Shown here: one piece after another, positions 1 through 5,913 of the stretch
How the letters are laid out: each line of letters begins with the position of its first letter
How positions within the stretch are numbered: position 1 is the stretch's first letter
Assembly (NCBI GenBank): GCA_016789625.1
Contig: JAEUQS010000426.1
Location: 1-5,913 of the forward strand
Source: Acidobacteriota bacterium
GTDB taxonomy: Bacteria; Acidobacteriota; Thermoanaerobaculia; UBA5066
DNA: 5,913 nt
Reading direction: 5' to 3'
Notes under the pieces: generated by a model
What the model saw: only the letters and a program-made list of their open reading frames with translations
Told to the model about the DNA's origin: nothing
Databases searched by the model: none
Made by a program: the position numbers and the translations under genes

Positions 1-1680
1 GCTTTCGCAGCCCTCTCCAATGCGTCGTCCACGCCTGACGTGGCCCTCAGAGATTGGGTCCCGATCGTGCGGGATCGCGCGGCCGGCGTGGCGACGCGGT
101 TGGGCGGCCCCGGCCGCCCGGTGGCACTCAGCGACGACGGCTCGACGACCGTCGTGTCGTCCTTCCGGAGCACCTGGATCTACACAGCGTACCGGGACGG
201 GGTTGCACAGGGATCCGCGCCCTCCTTCGGATCGGGACCGAACGCGCGCGCCACGGTGAGTGCGGACGGGAGGAAGGTGGCCTGTGTGGTCGAAGAAAGC
301 GGAGAGGCCGTTTTCGGAAGGGGCGTCGTCTCCCTTTGGGACGTGTCTTCCGGCCAGACGAGGCGGATCTCCCGCTCCGCGTCGACTGGAGGGATTCCCA
401 ACGATGCTTCCGGGAACCCGGTGATTTCCAAGGACGGCCGCTTCATCGCCTTCGAGTCGTTGGCCGGAGATCTCCTGCCAGGAGCGTCCTTTCCCAGCGG
501 GCAGCGGAACGTCTTCCTCTACGACGTCGTGAACGACTCCGTGAAGCTCGTGAGCGGAACGTCTCCTTCGGTTCCGGCAGACGGCGCGACCGAACTCGGC
601 TGGGGACAGGTGCTGAGCGCTGACGGACGCTACCTCGTCATGACGACCAAGGCGTCTTCACTCGGCGGGCTGCCACTTCCGGCAGGTGGCTCTCACGTCG
701 TTCTCTACGACCGCACGCTCGACGCGTACACGCTCGTGAGCGGGCCCGCGCCTTCGGGGCTTCCGAATGCCGATCTCCCGAGCCTCGATGGTGCGGGGCG
801 GTTCATCGTGTTCCGGCGGTCTGACCCGGCGTCTTTGGGAACGACCTCCGCGGGTTTCGTCTTCGATCGGCAGTCGGGGATCGCCGCGAGGTTCTCGGAT
901 CCTTCGGTGCGTGTGTTCGACGTCCAGATCAGCGCAAACGGCTCCACGATTGCCTTCACGAGCCCGGGCGCTACGCCCGCGGACGCGCAGGTGTTCGTGC
1001 TGGACCGGCGCACCGGGCGGAGGACGCTGGCCAGCCACGGGGCGTTGGTGGAGGAGCCCGGGAACGGTGTGTCGAGTCTCGCGGGCCTGGATGGCAACGG
1101 CGACCTGATTCTGTTTGCGAGCAGCTCCACGAACCTCGGCGTCGATCTCGGCTTCACGTCGGGAGGGCCGCGGGACCCGGCTTGCTGCAGTCCGCCCCAC
1201 TTCGCGGCGTTTGCTTTCACGGTACCGCCGATCGCCTACACGGTATCTCCGGCTTGCGCGAGCACGACGGGCGGACGCACCGTGACGATCGAGGGCGCTC
1301 ACTTCAGACCGGGCTCGACGGTGACCCTGGACGGCATCCCCGCGACGGTGACGAACGTGACCTCGACGGCGATCACAGTGGTAACCGGGGCGCGCGCTCC
1401 AACGAGTGCGCGGACTGGCAATGTCGAGGTGCGGAGCCCGGACGGTGAGTACTACGCGCTCGGGAACGCATTCACGTACGCGGTCCGGGGTGACGCGAAC
1501 AACTCCGGCGCGCTCACGGCAGCGGACGGGTTCTACCTGAACCTGGCGCTCTTCCTGGGCGGTCCGCAGCCGGCATCACTGTGCAATGGGGACGCGAACG
1601 GTAGCGGAGCGACCACGTCGGCCGATGCGTTCTTCCTGAACCTTTATCTGTTCCTGGGCGGCGCGCCGCCGCCTCCCTGA
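1..1680 (+). CDS. Extracellular beta-propeller protein with IPT/TIG domain and two dockerin-like repeats (5' partial)
   Basis: The frame is open from base 1 and reads in register with a propeller repeat, so the true start lies upstream; the first in-frame start codon (GTG at 40) would cut a blade in half. There are 559 residues to the TGA stop. Residues 1 to about 400 are PD40/TolB-like repeats. Motifs of the S-x-D-G type followed by short hydrophobic strands occur near residues 44, 87, 143, 206, 262, 311 and 363. Several are followed by a strand of the form V-x-L-Y-D-R-x-T-x-x (for example VFLYD, VVLYDR, VFVLDRRTG). This implies about seven blades plus the tail of another. Residues 411-495 match an IPT/TIG immunoglobulin-like domain (ending in NAFTYAV). 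Residues 498-556 hold two dockerin-type calcium loops. Such proteins are normally exported and take part in surface binding or assembly; the ligand is unknown. A signal peptide would be in the missing N-terminus. Domain calls are fairly sure; the biological role is not known. Confidence 0.85.
   Translation, partial: AFAALSNASSTPDVALRDWVPIVRDRAAGVATRLGGPGRPVALSDDGSTTVVSSFRSTWIYTAYRDGVAQGSAPSFGSGPNARATVSADGRKVACVVEESGEAVFGRGVVSLWDVSSGQTRRISRSASTGGIPNDASGNPVISKDGRFIAFESLAGDLLPGASFPSGQRNVFLYDVVNDSVKLVSGTSPSVPADGATELGWGQVLSADGRYLVMTTKASSLGGLPLPAGGSHVVLYDRTLDAYTLVSGPAPSGLPNADLPSLDGAGRFIVFRRSDPASLGTTSAGFVFDRQSGIAARFSDPSVRVFDVQISANGSTIAFTSPGATPADAQVFVLDRRTGRRTLASHGALVEEPGNGVSSLAGLDGNGDLILFASSSTNLGVDLGFTSGGPRDPACCSPPHFAAFAFTVPPIAYTVSPACASTTGGRTVTIEGAHFRPGSTVTLDGIPATVTNVTSTAITVVTGARAPTSARTGNVEVRSPDGEYYALGNAFTYAVRGDANNSGALTAADGFYLNLALFLGGPQPASLCNGDANGSGATTSADAFFLNLYLFLGGAPPPP
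1492..1662 (+). repeat. Two tandem dockerin-like calcium-loop repeats, 99-bp period
   Basis: Two coding units of 24 codons start at 1492 and 1591, exactly 33 codons apart. Each begins with an EF-hand-like loop: D498-x-N500-x-S502-G-x-x-T506-x-x-D509, and D531-x-N533-x-S535-G-x-x-T539-x-x-D542. These are the positions that coordinate calcium in type I dockerins. Each loop is followed by a short helix ending in F-L-G-G. The units agree at 18 of 24 residues but differ at many third codon positions, so the duplication is old and held by selection on the protein. A single Cys (C528) lies just before the second unit. No cohesin partner is seen in the window. Confidence 0.8.
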
Positions 1681-1720
1681 TTCAGAAAGCGCGCCGGAGG
1701 CGTTTCGCGGATTCCGCCCG

Positions 1721-2899
1721 TCAGAGCGTTCCGAAGAGGGGCTCGTCCGGTGACCTGAGGTCGGTCGTCGGCAGCCCCCCGGGCCAACCTTCGCGCACCC
1801 GGGAGATCACTTCGACCGCGATCTCGACGTGCCACTGCCGCGTCGTGCGGTAGAAGGCCTGGGCCGCGTCGCTCAGCTTGGGCCGTCCGTGGAGCGGCTT
1901 GTCGGAAACGCAGAGGAGGGTGGCCGTGGGAATGCGATATCGGAATCCGTTCGCCGCGATCGTGCCCGACTCCATGTCGATCGCGATCGATCTCGAAAGC
2001 CGGATCTCGGCAATGGTCCGTTCCTGGTTGAACTCCCAGTTGCGGTTCGCCGTGGTGTAGACGTTGCCCATGCGGAACGCGAGCTTGCGCGCGTCCAGCG
2101 CCTCGAGGAGCAGCTCGTTGAGCAGGTGGTTCGAGAGCACGGGCACGCTGCGGGGGAGCACGGCGTCGAGCACGTGGTCGTCGCGCATGAAGCCCTGCGC
2201 GAGCACGAGGTCGCCGATCTCCTGATGGTTCCGGAGGCCCCCGCAGTGGCCCACCATGAGCATCACGTCGGGCCGGAGCACGGCCACGTGGTCGGTGATG
2301 GTCTTCGCGTTCGAGGGGCCGACTCCTATGTTCACGAGCGTCACGCCGAGCTGGCCGGGAAGCACGTGGTGGTAAGCCGGCATCTGCACGCCCTCGCGGG
2401 AGGGGCGGATGGCGTCGGGAAAGCGGTCGAGGAACGACTCCACGTGCATCGCGTAGTTCGTGAAGAGCACGTAGCGCTGGAAGTCATCGGCCCGCGTCGC
2501 CGTGTAGTGCTCGAGGCGGTTCATCGAGAGCACCGTTCGCTCGGGTCCGAACAGGAAGAGCTTCTTCTGGCGGATGTCCCACGCGCCCTCGTCCACGGCG
2601 GCGAAGAGCGCCGGATCCTCGAGGCCCATGGCCTCCCGGGAGGGGCGCACCGAGATCGTCGCGCCCTGGCGGGCCAGCTTGTGGAGCTCGCGCTCGAGGA
2701 ACCAGCGGATCGGCCGGGTGCGGCCGAACTCGCCGGAGAGGAGCGGGTTGTGCTTCGACCACGGCCTCTCGACGGCAACCTCGGAGTAGAACCCCGAGCC
2801 CTCGATTTCCTCGAGCCGCTCGCAGAGCCGCTCCACGGCCTCGGCATGGCCGGCGCTCTCGAGCGTGCCGAACGTGTACGAGAGCGTGCCGTCAGACAC
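1721..2899 (-). CDS. amn: AMP nucleosidase
   Basis: Cytoplasmic enzyme that hydrolyses AMP to adenine and ribose 5-phosphate, in purine salvage and control of the AMP pool. The 392-residue product matches E. coli Amn from memory along most of its length. Residues 1 to about 165 form the Amn N-terminal domain (NPLLSGEFGR near 51; FTNYAMHVESF near 146). Residues 180 to about 370 are the nucleoside-phosphorylase-type catalytic domain, with INIGVGPSNAKT-like Gly-rich segment at 190-200, VGHCGGLR at 216-223, DMESGTIAANGFR at 308-320 and CVSDKPLHG at 330-338. D333 in the last motif aligns with the catalytic aspartate of the family, and E310 with the ribose-binding glutamate. E. coli Amn is about 484 residues; this one lacks part of the N-terminal extension. 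The start is GTG at 2899, overlapping the upstream gene by 8 nt; the next Met is residue 91, too far inside. There is only a weak purine stretch (AAGG) about 14 nt upstream, so translation is probably coupled to the upstream gene. Confidence 0.93.
   Translation of the reverse strand: MSDGTLSYTFGTLESAGHAEAVERLCERLEEIEGSGFYSEVAVERPWSKHNPLLSGEFGRTRPIRWFLERELHKLARQGATISVRPSREAMGLEDPALFAAVDEGAWDIRQKKLFLFGPERTVLSMNRLEHYTATRADDFQRYVLFTNYAMHVESFLDRFPDAIRPSREGVQMPAYHHVLPGQLGVTLVNIGVGPSNAKTITDHVAVLRPDVMLMVGHCGGLRNHQEIGDLVLAQGFMRDDHVLDAVLPRSVPVLSNHLLNELLLEALDARKLAFRMGNVYTTANRNWEFNQERTIAEIRLSRSIAIDMESGTIAANGFRYRIPTATLLCVSDKPLHGRPKLSDAAQAFYRTTRQWHVEIAVEVISRVREGWPGGLPTTDLRSPDEPLFGTL
2892..2899 (-). other. 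8-nt stop/start overlap coupling the oxidoreductase to amn
   Basis: Read on the minus strand, the bases GTGTCTGA hold the GTG start of amn (2899-2897) and, in another frame, the TGA stop of the oxidoreductase (2894-2892). Ribosomes ending on the first gene are well placed to restart on the second. This supports one polycistronic mRNA and a fixed ratio of the two proteins. Confidence 0.8.
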
Positions 2900-4844
2900 G
2901 GGCGACCCGCACCTTGCAGTCCAGGTAGGCCGCGCCCTCGCCGGCGTCGGTGAGGCGCGCGCGGATGAGGGCGTTGGCCGAGGTGCCCTTGTCGTAGTGG
3001 CCGCCCTTGGGCACGAGCACCGTGTCTCTCCGCTGCGTGGCGTCGAGCTTCAGGAGAACGGCGATGCGGCCGATGGCGCTCTCCAGGAACACGCGTTCGC
3101 CGTCTGCGAAGCCGGGGGCCGCTTCAGGATGGCAGGTCGCGGTCACGATATCGGGTTCGGGGCCGGACCACTGGGAGCTCTGGGCTTTCTCGGTGGAACT
3201 CGAGAACAGCCAGAGCGGGAAGCCTTCTTCCTCTGCGGGGCGCGCGGGCTCTTCGGAGACGAGGTTCATGCGGCCCGTGGGGGTGGGGAACTTGCGGTCG
3301 GCGAAGAGGACGTCGGACACGAGCGGGTTCTTCACGGCCTTCTTCTCGAGGCCTTCGGCCGTGATGCCGTACGGCGCGACCTTGCCGAGCATGCGGCTCT
3401 TCCACTCGCGCGGCGTGCCCGCGAGGTGCTTCGCGATGCCGTTGCCGTTCGCGTTCGTGTGCGCGTCGATGGCGGCGGCCAGGCGCTGCACGATCTCGAG
3501 GTCCGAGAGGCATTCGCCGGGCGGCGCGAGTGCCGGCGTCGACGCGGCGATCCAGTGGTGACCGTACGCGCCCACGAGGTCGTCGTCCTCGACGAGCGTC
3601 GTCGTGGGGAGGACGAGCGTCGCGCGGCGGGCCGTGTCGGTGAGGAAGGAGTCGACCACCACCACGAGCTCGCGGGTCTCGAGCGCGCGGGCGACGGTGG
3701 CGGAATCGGGCAGCATGGCGACGGGGTTTCCCGTGGTGATCCACACGGCGCGGATCGGCGGATCCTGCGCGGCGAGGATCTCCTCGCCGAGGATCGGCTC
3801 GCAGAGCGTGCGGGGCCACTCCTTCTTCAGGAACGAGGTGTCGAACGCGCCGCGGCGCTTGAAGTAGAAGGAGACCCCGCCGCCCGGAATGCCGAGGTTG
3901 CCGCTCACGGCGCACAGCGCGTCGAGCGCGCGCACGATGCCCGAACCGTTCGTGCGGCGGCCCATGCCCCAGCCCACCTGGATGGCGCAGGGCTTGTCGG
4001 CGAGGGCGTTCGCGAGGTGATCCACGTCGGCCGGGGTCACGTCCGCGTCCGCGGCCCACTCGGCGGCGGAGCGCGAGGCCACGAGCGACGAGAACGCGTC
4101 GAAGTGGTCAGTGAACGAGGCCGCGGAGGAATCGATGCGGCCCGATTCGAAGAGGCGCGACGCGACGGCCATCGCGAGAGCGAAGTCGGCGCCGGGCTTC
4201 ACGAGGATGGTGTGGTTCGCGAGGTTCGCGCCCTTGTGACGCACGGGGTCGATGAGCGTGACCTTCGCGCCGCGCTTTTTCGCGTCGAGGAGCACGGGCA
4301 CGAGGTGAACGTTCGAGACGTACGGGTTCTTGCCCCACAGGAGAATGTGCTTCGCGTTGAGGAGGTCGAAGAGGTCGTGCGATTCCTCCTCGCCGAAGTC
4401 CGTCTCCTGAGCCGCGTCGCCGGCGCCGGAGCAGATGTCGCCGCGCTTGACCGAGACGGGGCCGAACTGCTCGAAGAAGTAGTCGACGACCAGCTTGAGC
4501 ATCCCGAGGGAGCCGCCGGAGCGGTAATGGAGGATCGCGGCCGGGCCCGATTCCCTGCGAATCGCGACGAGCCTCTCGGCCACGAAGGAGAGCGCCTCAT
4601 CCCACGAGACCTCGCGAAAGCCGTCGCCGTCCCTGAGGAGCGGCCTCGTGATGCGATCGGCCCGGTTCTGCCTTTCGGGGAAGTGCGACGTGCGGTAGCA
4701 GAGGAAGCCCTTGGTCACGGGATGCGCGGGATCCCCGGCCAGGCGGACGAGCTTGCCGTCCTCCACGTGGGCGATGAGCCCGCAGGCGTCGGGGCAATCC
4801 CGGTTGCAAACGGTGTGGTGCTGGGTCACGGCCATGGCCGGCAT
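2892..4844 (-). CDS. Molybdopterin-dependent [4Fe-4S] oxidoreductase, DMSO reductase superfamily
   Basis: Catalytic subunit of a molybdenum (or tungsten) bis-pterin enzyme; 650 residues from the ATG at 4844. Cys13-x3-Cys17-x3-Cys21-x27-Cys49 is the N-terminal [4Fe-4S] site, in the context CNRDCPDACG and KGFLCYRT. The molybdopterin domain spans about 55-470, with KRGDICSGAG at 133-142, LLWGKNP at 168-174, LIDP near 197, GMGRRTNGSG near 293, GNLGIPGGG at 315-323, TTGNPVAM at 370-377 and VLPTTTLVEDDD near 411. Cys138 sits where the protein ligand to Mo lies in Cys-type members such as NapA. The C-terminal pterin-binding domain is about 525-650 (CHPEAAPGFADGERV near 571). There is no Tat signal, so it should be cytoplasmic. 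No electron-transfer or membrane subunit adjoins it, so substrate and electron partner are unknown. Start choice: the frame runs up to an ATG at 4988, but the extra 48 residues look non-coding and cover an inverted repeat. ATG 4844 or 4835 both leave a short normal lead into the first Cys; neither has a clear Shine-Dalgarno site. Confidence 0.9.
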   Translation of the reverse strand: MPAMAVTQHHTVCNRDCPDACGLIAHVEDGKLVRLAGDPAHPVTKGFLCYRTSHFPERQNRADRITRPLLRDGDGFREVSWDEALSFVAERLVAIRRESGPAAILHYRSGGSLGMLKLVVDYFFEQFGPVSVKRGDICSGAGDAAQETDFGEEESHDLFDLLNAKHILLWGKNPYVSNVHLVPVLLDAKKRGAKVTLIDPVRHKGANLANHTILVKPGADFALAMAVASRLFESGRIDSSAASFTDHFDAFSSLVASRSAAEWAADADVTPADVDHLANALADKPCAIQVGWGMGRRTNGSGIVRALDALCAVSGNLGIPGGGVSFYFKRRGAFDTSFLKKEWPRTLCEPILGEEILAAQDPPIRAVWITTGNPVAMLPDSATVARALETRELVVVVDSFLTDTARRATLVLPTTTLVEDDDLVGAYGHHWIAASTPALAPPGECLSDLEIVQRLAAAIDAHTNANGNGIAKHLAGTPREWKSRMLGKVAPYGITAEGLEKKAVKNPLVSDVLFADRKFPTPTGRMNLVSEEPARPAEEEGFPLWLFSSSTEKAQSSQWSGPEPDIVTATCHPEAAPGFADGERVFLESAIGRIAVLLKLDATQRRDTVLVPKGGHYDKGTSANALIRARLTDAGEGAAYLDCKVRVARV

Positions 4845-4847
4845 TCT

Positions 4848-4897
4848 AGGAAGCGGGAGACCTGGAGTCTCCCCTTCCTCGACCAAGGCCGAGGAAG
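4848..4897 (-). promoter_or_regulatory. Nested inverted repeats in the leader of the oxidoreductase-amn operon; possible alternative hairpins
   Basis: On the plus strand, GGGAGAC (4855-4861) and GTCTCCC (4867-4873) pair perfectly around a 5-nt loop. AGGAAG (4848-4853) and CTTCCT (4874-4879) extend this to a 13-bp stem with a single bulged C at 4854. A second perfect 8-bp pair, CTTCCTCG (4874-4881) with CGAGGAAG (4890-4897), reuses the same middle arm, so the long stem and the second hairpin exclude each other. In the minus-strand RNA the long stem would end 3 nt before AUG 4844 and 12 nt before AUG 4835. There is no T-run after it in either direction, so it is not a classic terminator. Regulation of translation, RNA stability or a protein-binding site are all possible; which is not known. 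Confidence 0.5.
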
Positions 4898-5006
4898 ATT
4901 TCCAGGGCAGCTTGCCTCTCGGTTCGTTGTGATAGTCTCTGCATAGAAGTACTCGGCGGTCGGTCGCGTACCAGCTCAAGAGAATCATGTTTCACGAGGA
5001 TATGAA
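4898..5006. other. Divergent intergenic region, presumed promoters for both directions
   Basis: This stretch separates two divergent transcription units and must hold at least the plus-strand promoter. It has the most A/T-rich pocket of the region (about 4923-4952). On the plus strand a TGA-TAGTCT extended -10-like element (4930-4938) lies 15 bp after TTGCCT (4912-4917). The spacing is short and the match is partial. I see no convincing -35/-10 pair for the minus strand. Treat these as weak candidates only. Confidence 0.25.
4996..5000 (+). promoter_or_regulatory. Ribosome binding site of the secreted-protein gene
   Basis: GAGGA ends 6 nt before the ATG at 5007, the expected spacing for a Shine-Dalgarno site. 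It decides the start: another ATG at 5002 is only 1 nt from it and reads into a stop after one more codon. This is the clearest ribosome site in the window. Confidence 0.75.
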
Positions 5007-5822
5007 ATGAAGAAGCGGTGTTTGAGCCTCGTTGGGGCCCTGTTCGTCCTTTCCGCGACGCGAGTCGTCGAGGCGGAGACGCCTCCAGAGCCCGATTCGT
5101 ATCTTTCCTGCCATTTGAGCACGTTTACCGCCTGTATTGGCGGGCGAGTGATGAAGCAGGGTGCCGTTTCGGGCCTGCAGCCTGGGGCGAACTTCTCAGT
5201 GAGGCTCTGCAGGACCTCTCCGTTCTGGTTCTGTGAGACAGGCTACGCCGACTCTGGCGGGTACTTTCTCTTCTCGAACGGAATCCAAGCGGGGCAGTAC
5301 TACGTGTTCGCCTGGAGGGACGACATCCACTGGGGGAGCTATGGAGACAATGGCAAGGTCTACAACATGCCGGCGAACTGTGGTGGCGCGTTCAACCCTT
5401 GTAAGCTCGATGCCCAACCGAATCCCATCATTTCCTACCCTCGTCCGCTTCCGCCCGTGCCTCAGCACCCGGTTTCGGAATTCGTCATGTATAACTGTGG
5501 CTACCCGAGTCCTTTCGAATGGGCGCAACCCCAAGACCCGGACCGCGTGATCCCGGGGAGCACGGTTCGGTATAACTTCTGGGAAGACGAGACTCCGAAT
5601 TTCTCGATGATGGCGCAATCGAACGTTTCGGCGACCTTTGTAGATCACAACATTCCGCCCGCGTTCCCGTGGGGGGTGAATCGCTTTTGGCGCGTCGAAG
5701 CGAAGATATCGTTTCCTTCCGGTTTAGGTCTGGCGGACCAGTACAGCTCCTCGTGGACTGCCAACTACTCCACTGGCGTGGGTTCCTGCGACGGGCCCGG
5801 TCCCGGACCGGTCTACCAATAG
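5007..5822 (+). CDS. Secreted cysteine-rich two-domain protein of unknown function
   Basis: 271 residues. A Sec signal peptide is clear: MKKR, a hydrophobic core at 6-18, and a V-E-A cleavage site after residue 23, leaving about 248 residues outside the cytoplasm. Residues about 45-110 look like a small beta-sandwich of the carboxypeptidase-regulatory/transthyretin-like kind: a GGRV start, a strand around SVRLC, then the D-S-G-G-Y-F-L-F turn and I-x-A-G-Q-Y-Y-V-F-A. A proline-rich linker (about 138-155) leads to a second, probably beta-rich domain at 156-261 that I do not recognise, ending in a Gly-Pro tail. The mature part has eight Cys (35, 43, 68, 76, 125, 132, 164, 261), an even number that fits four disulfides. 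C164 and C261 bracket the second domain. Base composition is lower in G+C than the neighbours: the line 5341-5400 has 33 of 60, against 43 of 60 at 3961-4020. There is no lipobox or membrane anchor. I cannot name the family. Confidence 0.8.
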   Translation: MKKRCLSLVGALFVLSATRVVEAETPPEPDSYLSCHLSTFTACIGGRVMKQGAVSGLQPGANFSVRLCRTSPFWFCETGYADSGGYFLFSNGIQAGQYYVFAWRDDIHWGSYGDNGKVYNMPANCGGAFNPCKLDAQPNPIISYPRPLPPVPQHPVSEFVMYNCGYPSPFEWAQPQDPDRVIPGSTVRYNFWEDETPNFSMMAQSNVSATFVDHNIPPAFPWGVNRFWRVEAKISFPSGLGLADQYSSSWTANYSTGVGSCDGPGPGPVYQ

Positions 5823-5856
5823 AATTTCGGAAGTTTCTTTCTTGGGCGGGAGGTCG

Positions 5857-5873
5857 TCGCCGATTCGCGGCGA
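5857..5873 (+). terminator. Weak candidate terminator hairpin after the secreted-protein gene
   Basis: TCGCCG and CGGCGA form a perfect 6-bp stem around a 5-nt loop, 34 bp after the stop codon. No T-run follows, so it is not a standard intrinsic terminator; it could act with Rho or be chance in GC-rich DNA. Nothing else is visible between 5823 and the window end. Confidence 0.2.
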
Positions 5874-5913
5874 TCTCCGGCTCGGGTGCGTCACGTCGAG
5901 GGGATCGGACGAC

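Noticed and set aside
40..42. GTG at 40 as the start of the propeller gene
   Set aside because: The frame is open to base 1 and the residues before it, AFAALSNASSTPD, continue a propeller repeat, so the gene is cut by the window edge.
1657..1670. Perfect 14-bp palindrome GGCGGCGCGCCGCC near the end of the propeller gene
   Set aside because: It encodes the Gly-Gly-Ala-Pro-Pro tail, has no T-run after it, and palindromes of G/C only are common in such DNA.
1681..1720. Possible bidirectional terminator in the 40-bp convergent gap
   Set aside because: Only 4-bp stems (GCGG/CCGC, GGCG/CGCC) that compete with each other can be drawn, with no T-run on either strand.
2865..4946. A very long open frame (693 codons) on the plus strand opposite the oxidoreductase gene, and a 374-codon one opposite amn (1829-2953)
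   Set aside because: Both lie antisense to genes with clear catalytic motifs. The products are rich in Arg, Glu, Gly, His and Val with no domain, as expected when GC-rich codons are read on the other strand.
4845..4988. A 48-residue N-terminal extension of the oxidoreductase from ATG 4988
   Set aside because: No Shine-Dalgarno site is seen, the added residues resemble no signal peptide or domain, and the stretch overlaps the inverted repeats. The usual family start is a few residues before the first cluster Cys.
5002..5010. ATGAAATGA, a two-codon upstream frame overlapping the start of the secreted-protein gene
   Set aside because: The first ATG is only 1 nt from the GAGGA site, too close for initiation. 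Most likely chance.

Overview
The window is GC-rich, visibly so in third codon positions of the first three genes. It looks like a stretch of chromosome from an environmental bacterium. The first gene ends in tandem dockerin-like calcium loops ending in F-L-G-G, a style I associate with Acidobacteriota, especially Thermoanaerobaculia-like genomes. That placement is an inference. A myxobacterium-like or other high-GC lineage is possible.

Layout: (1) Positions 1-1680 (+) hold the 3' part of a gene for a large extracellular beta-propeller protein with an IPT/TIG domain and two C-terminal dockerin-like repeats; its start lies outside the window. (2) After a 40-bp convergent gap come two genes on the minus strand. 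The downstream one is amn (2899-1721), AMP nucleosidase. The upstream one (about 4844-2892) is a molybdopterin/[4Fe-4S] oxidoreductase of the DMSO-reductase superfamily. They overlap by 8 nt and almost certainly form one transcription unit. (3) A divergent intergenic region of about 160 bp (4845-5006) carries nested inverted repeats that can fold into two mutually exclusive hairpins just before the oxidoreductase start. (4) Positions 5007-5822 (+) encode a secreted, cysteine-rich two-domain protein of unknown function. (5) The last 91 bp show no gene, only a modest hairpin.

How the genes fit together: the minus-strand pair is cytoplasmic. Amn splits AMP into adenine and ribose 5-phosphate. 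The oxidoreductase has no recognisable partner subunit here, so its substrate is unknown. The two plus-strand genes both encode exported proteins and are not obviously tied to the pair. There are no RNA genes, mobile elements, CRISPR arrays or phage genes. The best candidates for something new are the leader structure of the oxidoreductase gene, the tight coupling of an orphan molybdoenzyme to amn, and the secreted Cys-rich protein.
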